Source of the DNA: Camellia lanceoleosa
Lineage: Eukaryota > Streptophyta > Magnoliopsida > Ericales > Theaceae
DNA length: 64,000 bases
Direction: 5' to 3'
Assembly (NCBI GenBank): GCA_025200525.1
Contig: JANUSC010000372.1
Span: 124,001 to 188,000, forward strand
The notes beneath the pieces are model-generated. The model made no database searches. It had not been told where the DNA came from and saw only the letters and a program-made list of their open reading frames with translations. Shown piece after piece: positions 36,541 to 48,000 of the stretch (positions within the stretch are counted from its first letter, which is position 1; every line of letters begins with the position of its first letter). A program made the translations under genes and the position numbers.

Positions 36541-37335
36541 CTGACTCACAAAGTATAAATAGATCAAGCATAACTATTGTTATTTAAATAACCCATGTTG
36601 CCATGAAATAATAATACAAACTAATAAGAAAATGAAGAACCAGAGGTCATGTCCATCTGAGAGGCCTAAGTAGGTGGATTTGTCAAATAATCTTGAGATT
36701 GTGACTATCAATTGGGAGACAATATCATGAATTTGAAATATAGTATTGGCAAGCTCAAATATGACAATAGAAAAGCACTAACAAAATGCCATAAAATAGA
36801 ACCTTTTTTGTCCATTAAGGGAGTGGTCATGGTGATGTACATGTATGTATCAAAGTGTCCAAGGTCTAATCTATCTGTTCTGGTCCTGAAGAACTTTAAC
36901 CCTTCTTTTTGGGAACCTATCAAACACTACTACAACATTCATTCATCCAGAAAAATGTGAAAGCTGGTGATCTTAAATGCAATAAAGACTACTCAACAAT
37001 TGGTCACTGAAAATGCAGTCAAGTGTTCTTCCCAAACCTCATGTACATATTAACGCATAGATGTCAAAGATTATTTGTTAGTGCTTATCAAATTTGACAA
37101 TCTGAACAATAGGGTATGACTCATCTAAATTGTTATCTGCATTGTTGCCCCCATTTCGAAGTGAACCATCTTCAAAAAAACATTCGAATATCTACCCAAA
37201 TTGTCCAACTCAATTCAACTTATTCAACAAACACAGCTTGTTTAATAATATAACATACCCAAGGTTTCAAAAAGCGGTTGCGGTCACCGTAATAGATACG
37301 GTGGCACAGTTGCGGTTGCGGAGTACAAAGGCTAT

Positions 37336-37377
37336 GGCGTAACCATTGCGATAATTGGCGTAACCGTTGCGATAATT
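37336..37377. repeat. 21-bp tandem duplication in a GCGGTTGCGG-type block
   Basis: GGCGTAACC(A/G)TTGCGATAATT occurs twice head to tail (37336-37356, 37357-37377). Just upstream lies AAAGCGGTTGCGGTCACCG. Such GGTTGCGG blocks often belong to small DNA transposon derivatives, but no ends are seen. Confidence 0.65.
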
Positions 37378-38418
37378 GGAACTGTGATTTTTTTTTTTAA
37401 TTTTTTGCACAATTTGAAGAAAAATTACCGATATGCATATTTTTTTTTTCCTTCTAAAATCACATTTATTAGGGTTTAAAATAGATTTTGATCTTGTTAA
37501 TTTTTAAGTATGATCCAATATATTTCATATTTTCAAATCACTATAAAATGAGCTTTCAACATTTTATTTTAATAGTTAATGACTTTAAGAATAATTGATG
37601 AAAAATTAAATTATAATTAATTTCCCTCTGCATTCCCTTTCTTGGAAATATAGAAAGATTTGAAGAGATGAAAATAAATTAAATTATTATAATGTATTTT
37701 CCCCTAAACATGTTAAATGGTAAACAAAAATATTGAACTAATAACTAGATATAATATCTCATGGTGAGCATGAGTTCGCAATAATTAAAAAAATACTATT
37801 CAAAATCTAAAAAAACACCAAAATAATTGCTTGGTTACAGTTTTTTAAAAACACTTTTCAAAAAATTATACTTTTTTATTTTTCATATTTTTTGTTTTTA
37901 CTGAATTTTTAAAATATTTTAAGTAATTTTTTTTTAATTTTTAGACATACCTAACATAAATATACTTAAAAAGTAAAAAATTTGTAAAAAAAACCTTTTA
38001 AAAATTCACTAAATATCAAAAATACAAAAAAAAAAAAAAAAATCAGTACATTTTTTGTGTTTTTATGTATTTATTAATTTTTTAAAATATTTTTTCACTA
38101 ATTTTTTACTTTTAAATATATCTAAGTTACTTGCATCTAAAAAAGTAAAAGAAAAAAAAATGTTTAAAATTTTAAAAATATTCGCTAAAAAAAAAAACAC
38201 AAAAACCAAAAAACTCAATTTTTAAAAAACTTAATCCGAAAAACTCAAACCAAACACACTGAATATTTTTTTTGTACAATCAAATAACACACTCTACATG
38301 ATAATAGGTGATATTGGATTGTAAACATGCCCCCACATTGATGCTAGAGTTTAAAACCAATATCACACCAATATATTTTGTCGATTTATTATATATACTA
38401 ATTAATGTACACACTATT

Positions 38419-39018
38419 GTATCAATTAGTGTTATACTATTATTACTAACTCCACCTATTATGCAAATTATAAATACACAAAACATCTAAAATTATACCA
38501 CATCATCGATTAGTATACTCATTAGTACATATAGCATTATTCATATTTTGTATATCCACATAATCAAATCACCATAATAAGCAATTATGCTCATCTTGAC
38601 ATAATAAATTCAATAAATGTAAATTTAGGTAGCGTTCTAGCCTTGTTTGGCATAATCTATTTTAGTCTATCTTTTTATCTTTTTTGAGTCACATCAATCA
38701 ACATCTCCTCTTTACTTTTATACATATCTTTTTATAAAAAGTCAAAAAGTATACTTATTTAAAATATCACAAACCATATTTAACAAGAATAATGTGGATC
38801 AACATGCTAAAGATCGTGAAATGTTGAATTAATTATAAGATACAATAGCTCACACTCGGTAGTGCTATATGTATCAATTAATGTATCAACAAGTGTTATG
38901 ATATTATTATTGACCCCACTCATTATACAAATTACAGATACTTAAAACCTCTAAAATTATGTCATATCATTTGTTAGTACACTAGTTACTATACTAATTG
39001 ATGCATATAACATTATTC
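38419..39018. repeat. Diverged direct repeat of about 125-135 bp
   Basis: Segments 38419-38542 and 38884-39018 align from TATCAA..AGTGTTAT through CTCTAAAATTAT/CATCTAAAATTAT to ATA(G/A)CATTATTC. Both carry ACTAATT and GTGTTAT blocks like those in the array spacers. Confidence 0.6.
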
Positions 39019-39982
39019 TAGCTCAGAATGAGCATGAGTGCTATTTATATTTAACAATTAAGAAAATACATGTGGATAATTAAAAGATTTGGCTTCTCTC
39101 AAGTTGGGCCTATTTTGCAATCGATTTTGATGATTCGAACCATTTACTTTTTAAAACTCATTGGGTAGAGTATTCTAATAAAAAATAAAATAATCGGATA
39201 TTGGTATATTTCAATCAAATTTTTATTATAAAAAATAAATGATTATTTTTGAAATTATATTTAAGGTTCATTTTTTAAAAACAAATATGATTTACACATA
39301 TAATTACGGGTGTCCAATCGTCTTAATTTTTGCATGAATATTCTACTAAACAAGTATTAAAAAGTGAACGTTCAAATCATCGAAATTGATCACAAATATA
39401 GGCCTGTTAAGTTCAAACGCTCTCTTAAGTTGAGCTCACAACTTGAGAGAAGTTATACTCGTAAATAAAAGCTAATAATATCAAATAATAATATTATGCA
39501 ACAATATTTTTTTTTCTTAATTAAAGGAGATTCAATATTTAGACGCAACAGATATTGAATTGTTCCCCAACCAAAAAAAAAAAAAAAGAAAAGAAAAAGA
39601 TATTGAATTGTTGATTTGTAATATATTAAATTGTTCACAGATGTGCTGGTGTTTTACGAATACCCAATACAAATGTGCCATGTAAGCATAAAAAACTGAG
39701 ACTTCCATTTTTTTAAAAAAAAAAGTTTTCCTCTCCCACTTCTTTTTTTTTAATATTTTCCTCTCCCACTTCTTCTATCGGTGTTTTCCATTGCCATTTG
39801 TCTCTTAGCCAAGTTCATCCCACCATTCTTCATTGCAATCTCACTGATCACACTATTCAACAGACGCCCTAACCTTTAAAACCCATGGTCGTCAATGAAC
39901 GCTGGTAAGATGGAAGAACTCTTGGCCGCCGACACTTAGAAAGAATCTTCCTATTTGGACCTATCATCACCATTATAGTTGG

Positions 39983-40902
39983 TGAAAAATTTAAAAATTC
40001 TTTAGATATTGATTTGTGATTGTGTATCAATTTTAAATAGTAAATAACAATCTTAATTAAACAATCAAGACAAATCGACACAACGATTTTAACGTGAAAA
40101 AACTATAATTGAAGTGCTTCCAATTGTGATAAAAAAAATCACAAGCCAAAGCCACAAAACAATCCACTAAGAAGACATGAAGGAATTACACAAGTGTACT
40201 CTACCTAGCGAATCCACGCCTGAATCGAACCGACCCCTATGTGCGTCTTCCAGCCCTGTCTTCACCTCAAAATAGTCTTACCCAACGTTAAATTTACAAT
40301 ACCGATATCAAATCCACGACGATGAGCCACCCGAATCCACTAAATCTTCGTGCCCAAATTTCATGGAATCCAATCAGAGAACAACTCTCTCTTTTGTATT
40401 AAATAAATAAAACAAATAAACCCTTTGATGTATTCCACTCAATTCATGATAAATCTCTCATAGATATCAAGGGAAAACAAACAAAGAAGCTCAAAATAAA
40501 AACCCTAATATCCAAGAATAAGATCTGAAAGTCGTACTCTAAAACTGGACTGAACTGCACCTTTTATAGCAAATTGTTCTGCGATCTATGCTCGAGCACA
40601 AGAATAGCCACTCAAGCGAATTGACGCTCGAGCGCTGGAAGTTTCGTTCGAGCTCAAAAGCATAACTTCCAGTACTTTTGCAGACAATTCAAACTTCTGA
40701 AATTAAAGATTCTCCGCTCGAGCGCACAAATGGCCGTTCGAATAGACAAACAACTTCGACTGTATTTTTGTTTTTTTGCTTCAAGGGCGTTGTCCCCTGG
40801 ACCCTCGCGAGCTGACCAGGCAGCTCGATCCCCGATATACTCAACGAAGTGGCAAACATGATAATATAAACATCACAAACTTCTCTGCAAGGTACAATTC
40901 GG
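39983..40902 (-). mobile_element. Relic LTR related to the SIRE-like copia LTR
   Basis: AAATCGACACAA followed by ACGTG(A/G)AAAAAC and ACAATTGAAG/ATAATTGAAG matches the order in the LTR at 3972-4867. So do the later TTGATGTAT and ATATCAA-type blocks. No coding sequence or partner LTR is nearby. GTTGG occurs on both sides (39978-39982 and 40903-40907) but the right end lacks a CA, so the borders are tentative. It contains several GCTCGAGCG blocks. Confidence 0.5.
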
Positions 40903-41143
40903 GTTGGATCCGCATCTAAAACTCATAGTCTCACTGAAATAAAAGAACGAACAAAATTAGAACTAAAAAGAGTTTTGTGAAATAGAATTACCAAGAATAA
41001 AAACCTAACAGTTGCAAATAGAAATCTAATTCAAAGAAACCTAAATGGAAAATCAGTGTTGGTTTTGCAAATTCTTGTTGGTGGTGTTTTTGGGTGCTTT
41101 TTAATTTTTTTGTCGTTGTTGTTGGTGTATAACTCAATGAATT
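40903..41143. other. Unassigned flank
   Basis: This is non-coding sequence between the LTR relic and the next copia element; nothing recognisable is seen. Confidence 0.3.
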
Positions 41144-41355
41144 TAAAGAACGAAGGCAGAATTGTGAATAAAATAATGGAGTAAAAAATGAATAATTACA
41201 TTCACATTGTAAATAGATATTTATACAATATATACAAGTTGGAAATAGAAAAGTCAATTATAAGGATTGTGATTGACATATATAAGCAGTAAATCAAGGT
41301 GATAAATTAGTGATTGTGAATCTTATTGAGGTGAGTGGGTCTTCTTTCCTAATAT
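41144..41355 (-). repeat. 3' LTR of the outer copia
   Basis: It is matched to 50406-50632 and lacks about 14 bp near GTACAGAACCTAGG. The minus-strand polypurine tract ACGGGGGC lies next to it at 41356-41364. Confidence 0.85.
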
Positions 41356-41807
41356 GCCCCCGTAAGAGTGTGCTTCCATCGGAAACACCGATCTTGGAAT
41401 GAAGAAGCCTGAACCGTGACTTGGCCAATGGCTTTGTGAGAACATCAGCAAGTTGATAGTGAGTAGAGACATGAGCAACAGTTAGAGAGCCATTGGATAC
41501 TTTATCACAGACAAAATGGTAGTCAAGCGCAATGTGCTTCATCCAAGAGTGGAAAACGGGGATTGGCACACAGGTATGTAGCACCAAGATTGTCATATAG
41601 GAGATGGGGAGCTCGAGTAGGATAAATACCAAGTTCACCAAGGAGATTAGTGATCCAAGTGAGCTCCGTGGAGGCGATGGAGCGATATTCAGCTTCAGTG
41701 GAAGATCGAGCTACTGTTCTCTGCTTTTTGGAGCACCATGAAACAGGGTTGGACCCTAGGCAAATAACATAAGCAGAGATGAAGGTGCAATCATCATGAT
41801 TGCCAGC
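41294..41807 (-). pseudogene. RNase H remnant of the outer copia
   Basis: Landmarks in successive frames are SWCSKKQRTVARSSTEAEYR (about 41680-41740) and HYQLADVLTKPLAKSRFRLL near 41400-41460. They are typical of copia RNase H and its tail; small indels separate them. Confidence 0.8.
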
Positions 41808-42569
41808 CTAATCGGCGTCTGAATAAGCAGTGAGGTGGAGTAGGTGGAAACCGCAGAGAGATAACCCAAATGAGATAGTGTGCTTTAGGTAGCGAAGAAG
41901 ACGCTTGGCAGTAGCCCAGTGGGTTTGTGTAGGGGCATGCATGAACTGAGCTAGCTCGTTGACAATGTAAGCAATATTAGGTCGAGAGAGTAATAGATAT
42001 TGCATACCACCAATCAAGCTGCAGTAGCTGGTGACATCAGCAGCAGGTGTACGATCTGAAATAATCAAGTGGGTAGAGGAGCTAATTGGGGTCACAGACT
42101 TCTTCAGATCATCCATGTTGAAATGTTTGAGGAGATCACAAATGCATTTATGTTGGGACATAAATAATTCATGGTCATTAGAAATGACTTCAGCCCCTAA
42201 AAAATAGTGAAGAAAACGAAGATCTTTGATGGAGAATCGGTTCAAGAGAGAGCCAATAATTGTTGTGATGAAGTTAGAAGAATTCCTTGTAATTAATAAA
42301 TCATCAATATAAGCAAGAAAATACATAGTGAGATGGCCTTTAGAATAGATAAAGAGAGAAGCGTCGCTCTTGGAGTTGGAAAAACCAAGAGAGATGATAA
42401 ACTGCTTTAGTTCTTGAAACCAATCACGAGGTGCTTGCTTAAGACCGTAAAGAGAATGGTGAAGCAAACAAACATGATAAGGCCAAGTGCTATCGACAAA
42501 ATTGGGGGGTTGAGACATAAATACCTCCTCAGATAAGTGCCCATGAAGAAAAGCATTGTTTACATCCAA
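41808..42569 (-). pseudogene. Reverse transcriptase of the outer copia, main part
   Basis: This 253-codon frame starts DVNNAFLHGHLSEEVFMSQP and includes SLYGLKQAPRDWF and the catalytic YIDD. It runs through VNELAQFMHAPTQ into the start of RNase H (AYSDAD). It is truncated at the front by the inserted element, beyond which the reading frame resumes at 47725. Confidence 0.9.
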
Positions 42570-42577
42570 CTGATGAA

Positions 42578-43002
42578 TGAAGGAGAACAGAGAAATAATC
42601 AGAAAACTATATTTGACAGATATTATTTCATAGAAGTCTCAATTACACTTTGCAACTCCAAAACTGTTATTATATAGGCACACCTCACTACTAACAAACT
42701 TACAACCATCTTAACAAACTAACTAATAGAAGTTACAAGGATTTGCTAATGTATAATGAACTAACACTAATGTGCACCAGACACTCTTAACCTATACACA
42801 CTGTAGAGGTATAACTGATCTGCTATAATCGCTTCATTGCTGGCCAGAATCGCTTCTGCATTGAGGAGAAGCATGGCTAGCACACGGTAAGGCTTGAGCT
42901 GCAGGTGATTGATCTGGATCATGAACTGATTTGCTACCATGTAATTGATCATGAACTGATCTGCTACCATATGATTGATCGGCTCTGCTGCATCTGTCAT
43001 CA
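42578..43002 (-). repeat. 3' LTR of the inner copia
   Basis: It differs from 47296-47719 by a few substitutions and a replaced stretch near 42836-42860. A repeated ATGAACTGATCTGCTACCAT-type block lies near its outer end. The purine tract GACGGGAGA (minus strand) lies at 43003-43011. Confidence 0.9.
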
Positions 43003-43009
43003 TCTCCCG

Positions 43010-43642
43010 TCAAGCTGAAAGTGGGAAGATCAACAAGAAGCTTGGATTTGAGAAACAGAAAACGGCCAACAGGGAGAGCTTTAGTAAACACATCAGCAAT
43101 CTGATCAGAAGAAGCAACATGACGAATAAGAAGCTGCTTGGCAGACACCTTTTCGCGAACAAAATGATAATCTATTTCAATATGTTTAGTCCGGGCATGA
43201 AAAACAGGATTAGAGGCTAAGGATAAGGCAACAGATTATCACACCAAAGGACAGGAACAGAGGAAGAAAGATGCATATCATGCAACAACATTTGAAGCCA
43301 AGACACCTCAACTGCAGCCTGAGCCATGGACCGATATTCAGCTTCTGTAGAAGAGCGCGCCACAGTGGACTGCTTCTTTGCTGTCCAAGAAACCAAATTG
43401 GAACCCAGATAAAGACAGAAACCAGAAGTAGATCGTCTATCACAAGGATTACCAGCCCAGTCAGCATCAGAGAAGGCATGAATATCAAATGAACTGGGAG
43501 AAAAATGTAAACCATGATGCAATGTGCCATGAACATATCTGAGTAGACGCTTAACCTTAGCAAAATCGTCTTGAGAAGGGGATTGCATATGTTGACAAAC
43601 CTGATTCACAGCAAAGGCCAAATCAGGATGAGTAATAGTCAA
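43010..43642 (-). pseudogene. RNase H domain of the inner copia
   Basis: The frame at 43217-43642 reads DLAFAVNQVCQHM, SDADWAGNPCDRRSTSGFCL and STVARSSTEAEYRSMAQ. A frameshift near 43215 separates the last part ([16 protein letters not shown], ending near 43015). The catalytic acidic positions appear kept. Confidence 0.85.
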
Positions 43643-43666
43643 ATATTGTAAACCACCAACAAGGCT

Positions 43667-45427
43667 TCAGTAGAGAGAAGGATTGGAAAAGGCAGAGGAA
43701 GAAACGGAAGACAGTGAAGATGAAGAAGGACTAAGAGGTGAAGGGGCAGGCTTGCAATCAAACATTCCAGCTTGTTGAAGTAACTTAGAAGCATAATAAG
43801 ATTGCGATAAGAAAGAACCAGAAGAAGAAGTAGTAACAGATATACCCAAAAAGAAAGAAAGAGAGCCAAGATCTTTGAGGGAAAAGGCAGAGTGAAGCTG
43901 AGAAACCAAGGACTGAATATGAGAAGAAGAGTTACCAGTAACAAGAATGTCATCAACATAGACCAAGAGATAAGTAAAAGTGGTAGAGGTAGATTGAACA
44001 AACAAAGAATTATCACAATGACTAGGAACAAAACCAATATGAAGCAGAAAAGAGGAGAAGGTGGAAAACCAAGCTCTAGGAGCTTGTTTAAGACCATAAA
44101 GAGCCTTGTTCAATCGACACACATGAGTAGGAAACTGAGAATTCTCAAAACCAGGTGGTTGAGTCATAAAGACCTCTTCTTCAAGCTTGCCATGAAGAAA
44201 GGCATTAGACACATCCAACTGTTTAATAGACCAATTGAAATGAAGAGCAGCACAAAGGAAAACTCGAATAGTTGGTTGCTTAGCTACGGGGCTGAATGTA
44301 TCCAAGAAATCAACACCAGCTTCTTGAAGATAACCTTTGGCAACAAGGCGAGATTTATACCGAGCAATAGAGCCATCTGAATTCTTTTTGATTCGAAAAA
44401 CCCATTTACAGCCAACAACATTTTGATTTGCAGAGGAAGGAACAAGAGACCAAGTCTGTTGAGTCTGAAGGGCTTGAAATTCATCAAGCATAAATTTATG
44501 CCAATGAGGACACTGCAAAGCTTCTTTATAAGTGCGAGGCTCAGTGTCAAGAAGGGTAGCAACTAAACAAGACTGTGCAGATTTGGCTGTCTTACTACGG
44601 GTGAGCATATGATGAGTATTGAGAGAGTCAGAAGAAGGACGAGGAATAATGGGAATAGTCAGATTAATACCAGGTGGAGATGAAGATAACGGGGAAGAGA
44701 TAAAACCAGGATTAGGTGAGACAAGAGGAGAAGCAGAAACATGTGTTGGATGAGAGGATGGGAATGAATTGGGAGAAGATGCTGAAACCGAATTAGACTG
44801 AGGAGGAACCTGCGGAGAAGACACAGAAGAAGTAGGTCCCCAAAAGAATGTTTTAAGAGCAGATTTTGAAGAAAGAAGAGGAGGTGAAGAAGAATCAGTA
44901 GAAGCAAAAGGAAAAGAACTTTCATCAAATACAACATGCCTAGAGATGTAAATTTTACCAGAAAGAGGATCCAAGCATCGGTATCCTTTGTAACTTGGAT
45001 GATAACCGATAAAGACACAAGCCGTAGATCTTGGTTGCAATTTGTGACAAGTATAAGGTCTCAACCATGGATAACATCTGCAGCCAAACACTTTAAGAAA
45101 ATTATAATCTGGAGGATCCTGAAACAGCACCTCATAGGGACTGAGATTGCCCAATGTAGGAGAAGGCATTCTATTAATCAGATAAACAACAGTTGCAAGC
45201 GCCTCAAACCAGAATTTCAGAGGTACAGAGGATTGATCAAGCAGAGTGATGGTTGTCTCAATGATATGTCTCAGGCTGCCAAAGAACGCCATTTTGAGAT
45301 GGAGTATGAGGGCAACTAAGCCGATGGACAATCCCGAAGATTTAAGAAGAGTTTCAAATTGATGACTAGTATATTCTCCCCTCCATCGGGCCAGAAATTT
45401 TAAGAGAAGTTGAAAATTGGTTTTCAA
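43667..45427 (-). CDS. Integrase C-terminal part plus reverse transcriptase of the inner copia
   Basis: This is the longest open frame in the window, 586 codons. Residues 1-150 continue the integrase core and tail (FEALATVVYLINRMPSPTL, VFGCRCYPWLRPY). A Ser/Pro-rich linker follows at about 150-270. Reverse transcriptase spans about 295-540 (GCKWVFRIKKNSDGSIARYK, DVSNAFLHG) with catalytic YVDD. It makes cDNA and joins it to the genome as part of one polyprotein. It is cut from RNase H by a stop near 43667 and from protease by a break near 45430-45470. It is not functional alone. Confidence 0.85.
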   Translation of the reverse strand: MKTNFQLLLKFLARWRGEYTSHQFETLLKSSGLSIGLVALILHLKMAFFGSLRHIIETTITLLDQSSVPLKFWFEALATVVYLINRMPSPTLGNLSPYEVLFQDPPDYNFLKVFGCRCYPWLRPYTCHKLQPRSTACVFIGYHPSYKGYRCLDPLSGKIYISRHVVFDESSFPFASTDSSSPPLLSSKSALKTFFWGPTSSVSSPQVPPQSNSVSASSPNSFPSSHPTHVSASPLVSPNPGFISSPLSSSPPGINLTIPIIPRPSSDSLNTHHMLTRSKTAKSAQSCLVATLLDTEPRTYKEALQCPHWHKFMLDEFQALQTQQTWSLVPSSANQNVVGCKWVFRIKKNSDGSIARYKSRLVAKGYLQEAGVDFLDTFSPVAKQPTIRVFLCAALHFNWSIKQLDVSNAFLHGKLEEEVFMTQPPGFENSQFPTHVCRLNKALYGLKQAPRAWFSTFSSFLLHIGFVPSHCDNSLFVQSTSTTFTYLLVYVDDILVTGNSSSHIQSLVSQLHSAFSLKDLGSLSFFLGISVTTSSSGSFLSQSYYASKLLQQAGMFDCKPAPSPLSPSSSSLSSVSSSAFSNPSLY

Positions 45428-45469
45428 AGATAGGTTTTAAATTCTAAGAACTTAGAATATACTTCACTT

Positions 45470-46240
45470 TTATAAGACAGAGGGTAAATCCGTAAAATGA
45501 CTAAAAGCATCAATGAAAAACAACATAGTAAGTAAAAGAAGATCAAGACTTGAGTAAAGGACCCCAAACATCCGAAAGTGAATCAGAGTGAAAGGAGCAT
45601 GAGTGTTATTAGTGGAAAGAACAAAAGGGAGTCTATGACTTTTTGACACACAGCAAGAATGACAAAAAGTGTTACAATCTTGATGACTAAGAGACAAACC
45701 ACTTTTATTTGCAACAGTATGAAATACAACAGAAGAAGGATGCCCTAGTCTCTTATGCCAAACAGTAGCAAGAGAACTAGTACCAGAAAAAGCTTTATGA
45801 GAAATTGAAGAAGGAAACTGGTAGAGGCCATTTTGATGATGTCCTCTACAGAGCACCTTGTTGGTGAGCTTGTCCTGAATCACAAAGGACTCATTGTCAA
45901 AAGTAATACGACAATTGTTATCAGAAGCAAGCTGATGAACAGAGAGCAAATTTGATGAAATTTGTGGAACATGAAGAAGATTGGTAAGTCTAAATTGAAA
46001 AGAAGGAGATGACAATATACCAGTGCCAGAATTATAAATTGGAAGAGTATTGCCATCACCAATCATGACTTGATCATTGCCTTGGTAGGGTTAATAAAAA
46101 TGCAGATTATTCAGATCATTGGTGAGATGAGAAGTTGTAGCGGAATCAACATACCAAGGAGCTGAAGTAGACTGCATAGAGGTGGACATAGTAGGAAAAG
46201 GAGTTTGTGCAGAAAAAGCTCTGGGAGTAAAAGCAGGCAT
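45470..46240 (-). pseudogene. Protease and integrase zinc domain of the inner copia
   Basis: WYVDSATTSHLT (near 46155) is the protease box with Ala for the usual Gly. A TAA follows near 46092. The frame at 45470-46066 has GDGNTLPIYNSG, LLSVHQLASDN and the zinc domain VWHKRLGHPSSVVF, with C-x2-C (CHSCC). It ends in the early integrase core. Confidence 0.8.
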
Positions 46241-46300
46241 TTGTGAAGGTCCCATGGTGTAGGAAGGAAATACAGGTTGAAAAGAAGTATTCAGTCGATG

Positions 46301-47261
46301 TCAACATTCTAAAGCAGAGTGATTTCCTTTTCCACAGATTTGACAGGTCAAGCCATAACTCTGAGGTCTTCCTCCTCTTCTGCCTCGTTGACTGCTGTAC
46401 CTATTACCACCTCTATACTGGCCTTGAGATCGAGAACCTCCTCTATTCTGAAAAGAGAAATTTCGAGAGGAAGATTGACCATAATACTGCTGATTATGAG
46501 GAGATGGAACTGCACCTAATACAGATGAGGTAGCAGCAGTATTGTCTGTGAGTAAATGAGGATTCGTAGCAGAGAAAGCCACAGTGAGATCAGGTGTACC
46601 ATGCTTGTGACTATTTTCAACATGTATGGCTTCGGAACACAAGAGAGAACAAAGTTCTTCCATTGAAAGTACCTCTGATTTGGCTCGAATTGTGGTTTTG
46701 AATGCATTGTACTCCTCAGGCAAGCCATTGAGGATTAGAAGAATAAGATCTTCATCACAGACTGGAGAAGAAGCCAAAGCAAGTTGTTCAACAAGATCTT
46801 TGATTTCTTGAAGATAGGATTCCATAGACTTGGACTTCTTTGTAGTAGTGCTCAAACGATTCTTGATCTGATGAATATGAGAGCGAGAAAGTGATGTGAA
46901 TCGTTTCTCAAGAGTCGACTAAACAAAGACAACAATTCTTCAGATGAAGAATGGAAGAAAATATGGAAGGAGTAAGAGTTGCAATGATGCAACTGAGAAG
47001 ACAAGAGTCTGTCAACTTCCATTGCAGAAACTCAGGATTAGAAACTATCTTATGATCAGAATCAAGCATTGTAGCAGATGGACATGTATTAGATCCATCA
47101 AGAAAACCAAATAACTCTGTAGCTTCAAAGAAATTTTGGATTTGACTTCTCCAAATTGAATAGTTTGAAGCTTCGAGTTTAACTGTGATCAAAGCATTAA
47201 GATTGGAAACTAGAAGGAGAACATTTGCAGGCAAAGTTTGCTTCTCAGCTTGAATCACCAT
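46301..47261 (-). pseudogene. Gag of the inner copia
   Basis: The frame at 46908-47261 starts at ATG 35 nt inside the 5' LTR and carries the N-terminal gag fold (VKLEASNYSIWRSQIQNFFE). The frame at 46301-46855 continues with ILNGLPEEYNAFKTTIRAKS, a Gly/Arg/Gln-rich region and the knuckle CQICGKGNHSALEC. A break between 46855 and 46908 splits them. Confidence 0.85.
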
Positions 47262-47283
47262 TGTTGCTCGTGAGAGCTCTAAA

Positions 47284-47295
47284 GCTCTGATACCA
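47284..47295 (-). promoter_or_regulatory. Primer-binding site of the inner copia
   Basis: On the minus strand TGGTATCAGAGC immediately follows the 5' LTR, an exact initiator-Met tRNA site. Confidence 0.85.
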
Positions 47296-47719
47296 TGAAG
47301 GAGAACAGAGAAATAATCAGAAAACTATATTTGACAGATATTATTTCATAGAAGTCTCAATTACACTTTGCAACTCCAAAACTGTTATTATATAGGCACA
47401 CCTCACTACTAACAAACTTACAACCATCTTAACAAACTAACTAATAGAAGTTACAAGGATTTGCTAATGTATACTGAACTAACACTAATGTGCACCAGAC
47501 ACTCTTAACCTATACACACTGTAGAGGTATAACTGATCTGCTATAATCGCTTCGGTCATTTCCGCAATCGCTTCAGATTGAGGAGAAGCATGGCTAGCAC
47601 ACGGTAGGGCTTGAGCTGCAGGTGATTGATCTGGATCATGAACTGATCTGCTACCATGTAATTGATCATGAACTGATCTACTACCATGTGATTGATCGGC
47701 TCTGCTGCATCTGTCATCA
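47296..47719 (-). repeat. 5' LTR of the inner copia
   Basis: Partner of 42578-43002; it carries the expected TG...CA ends. Confidence 0.9.
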
Positions 47720-47724
47720 ATGAA

Positions 47725-48000
47725 TTGGCCAGCCATGAGAAAGTGCAAGTGTGAGAACAACATGAATAGTAGTAGGCTTGATAACGAGGTTGAAGGTCTT
47801 GTAATAGTCAATACCAGGACGTTGGTTAAAACCTTTTGCAACAAGTCGAGCTTTGTAGCGATCAATGTTCTTAACTCGAAAAACCCACTTGCACCCAACG
47901 ATATTCTGATTGGGTTGTCAGGGAACAAATTCCCAGGTTTGATTGTGAAGGAGAGTAGTGAGCTCATCACACATGGTTTCTCTCCATTTGGGATGGTTGA
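47725..48000 (-). pseudogene. Reverse transcriptase of the outer copia, N-terminal part
   Basis: On the minus strand [16 protein letters not shown] leads directly to the insertion point. It joins in phase with the part at 41808-42569 if the inner element and one ATGAA are discounted. The domain start ([15 protein letters not shown]) is frame-shifted near 47915. Confidence 0.8.

Larger units (their letters stand above)
36541..39982. other. AT-rich intergenic DNA with small repeats
   Basis: No gene is supported. It contains long A/T runs (about 37380-38270), a GCGGTTGCGG-type block with a tandem 21-mer (37336-37377) and a diverged duplicate pair (38419-38542 and 38884-39018). Short frames in it have no domain character. 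Confidence 0.4.
42578..47719 (-). mobile_element. Ty1/copia retrotransposon, inner element (Ale/Retrofit-like), relatively young
   Basis: The termini are TGAAGGAGAAC and CTGTCATCA, with the 5-bp duplication ATGAA (42573-42577 and 47720-47724). LTRs are 425 and 424 bp and nearly identical, and the primer site is perfect. The coding order on the minus strand is gag with CCHC, protease, integrase, reverse transcriptase, RNase H. Only a handful of lesions break the polyprotein. It is inserted in the reverse transcriptase gene of the outer copia. Confidence 0.9.

Noticed and set aside
39978..40907. GTTGG flanks as target duplication of the LTR relic
   Set aside because: The right border lacks a CA end and the match may be chance; kept only as a tentative border.
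43892..45319. Plus-strand frames of 127-162 codons
   Set aside because: They are shadows of the copia integrase and reverse transcriptase on the minus strand.
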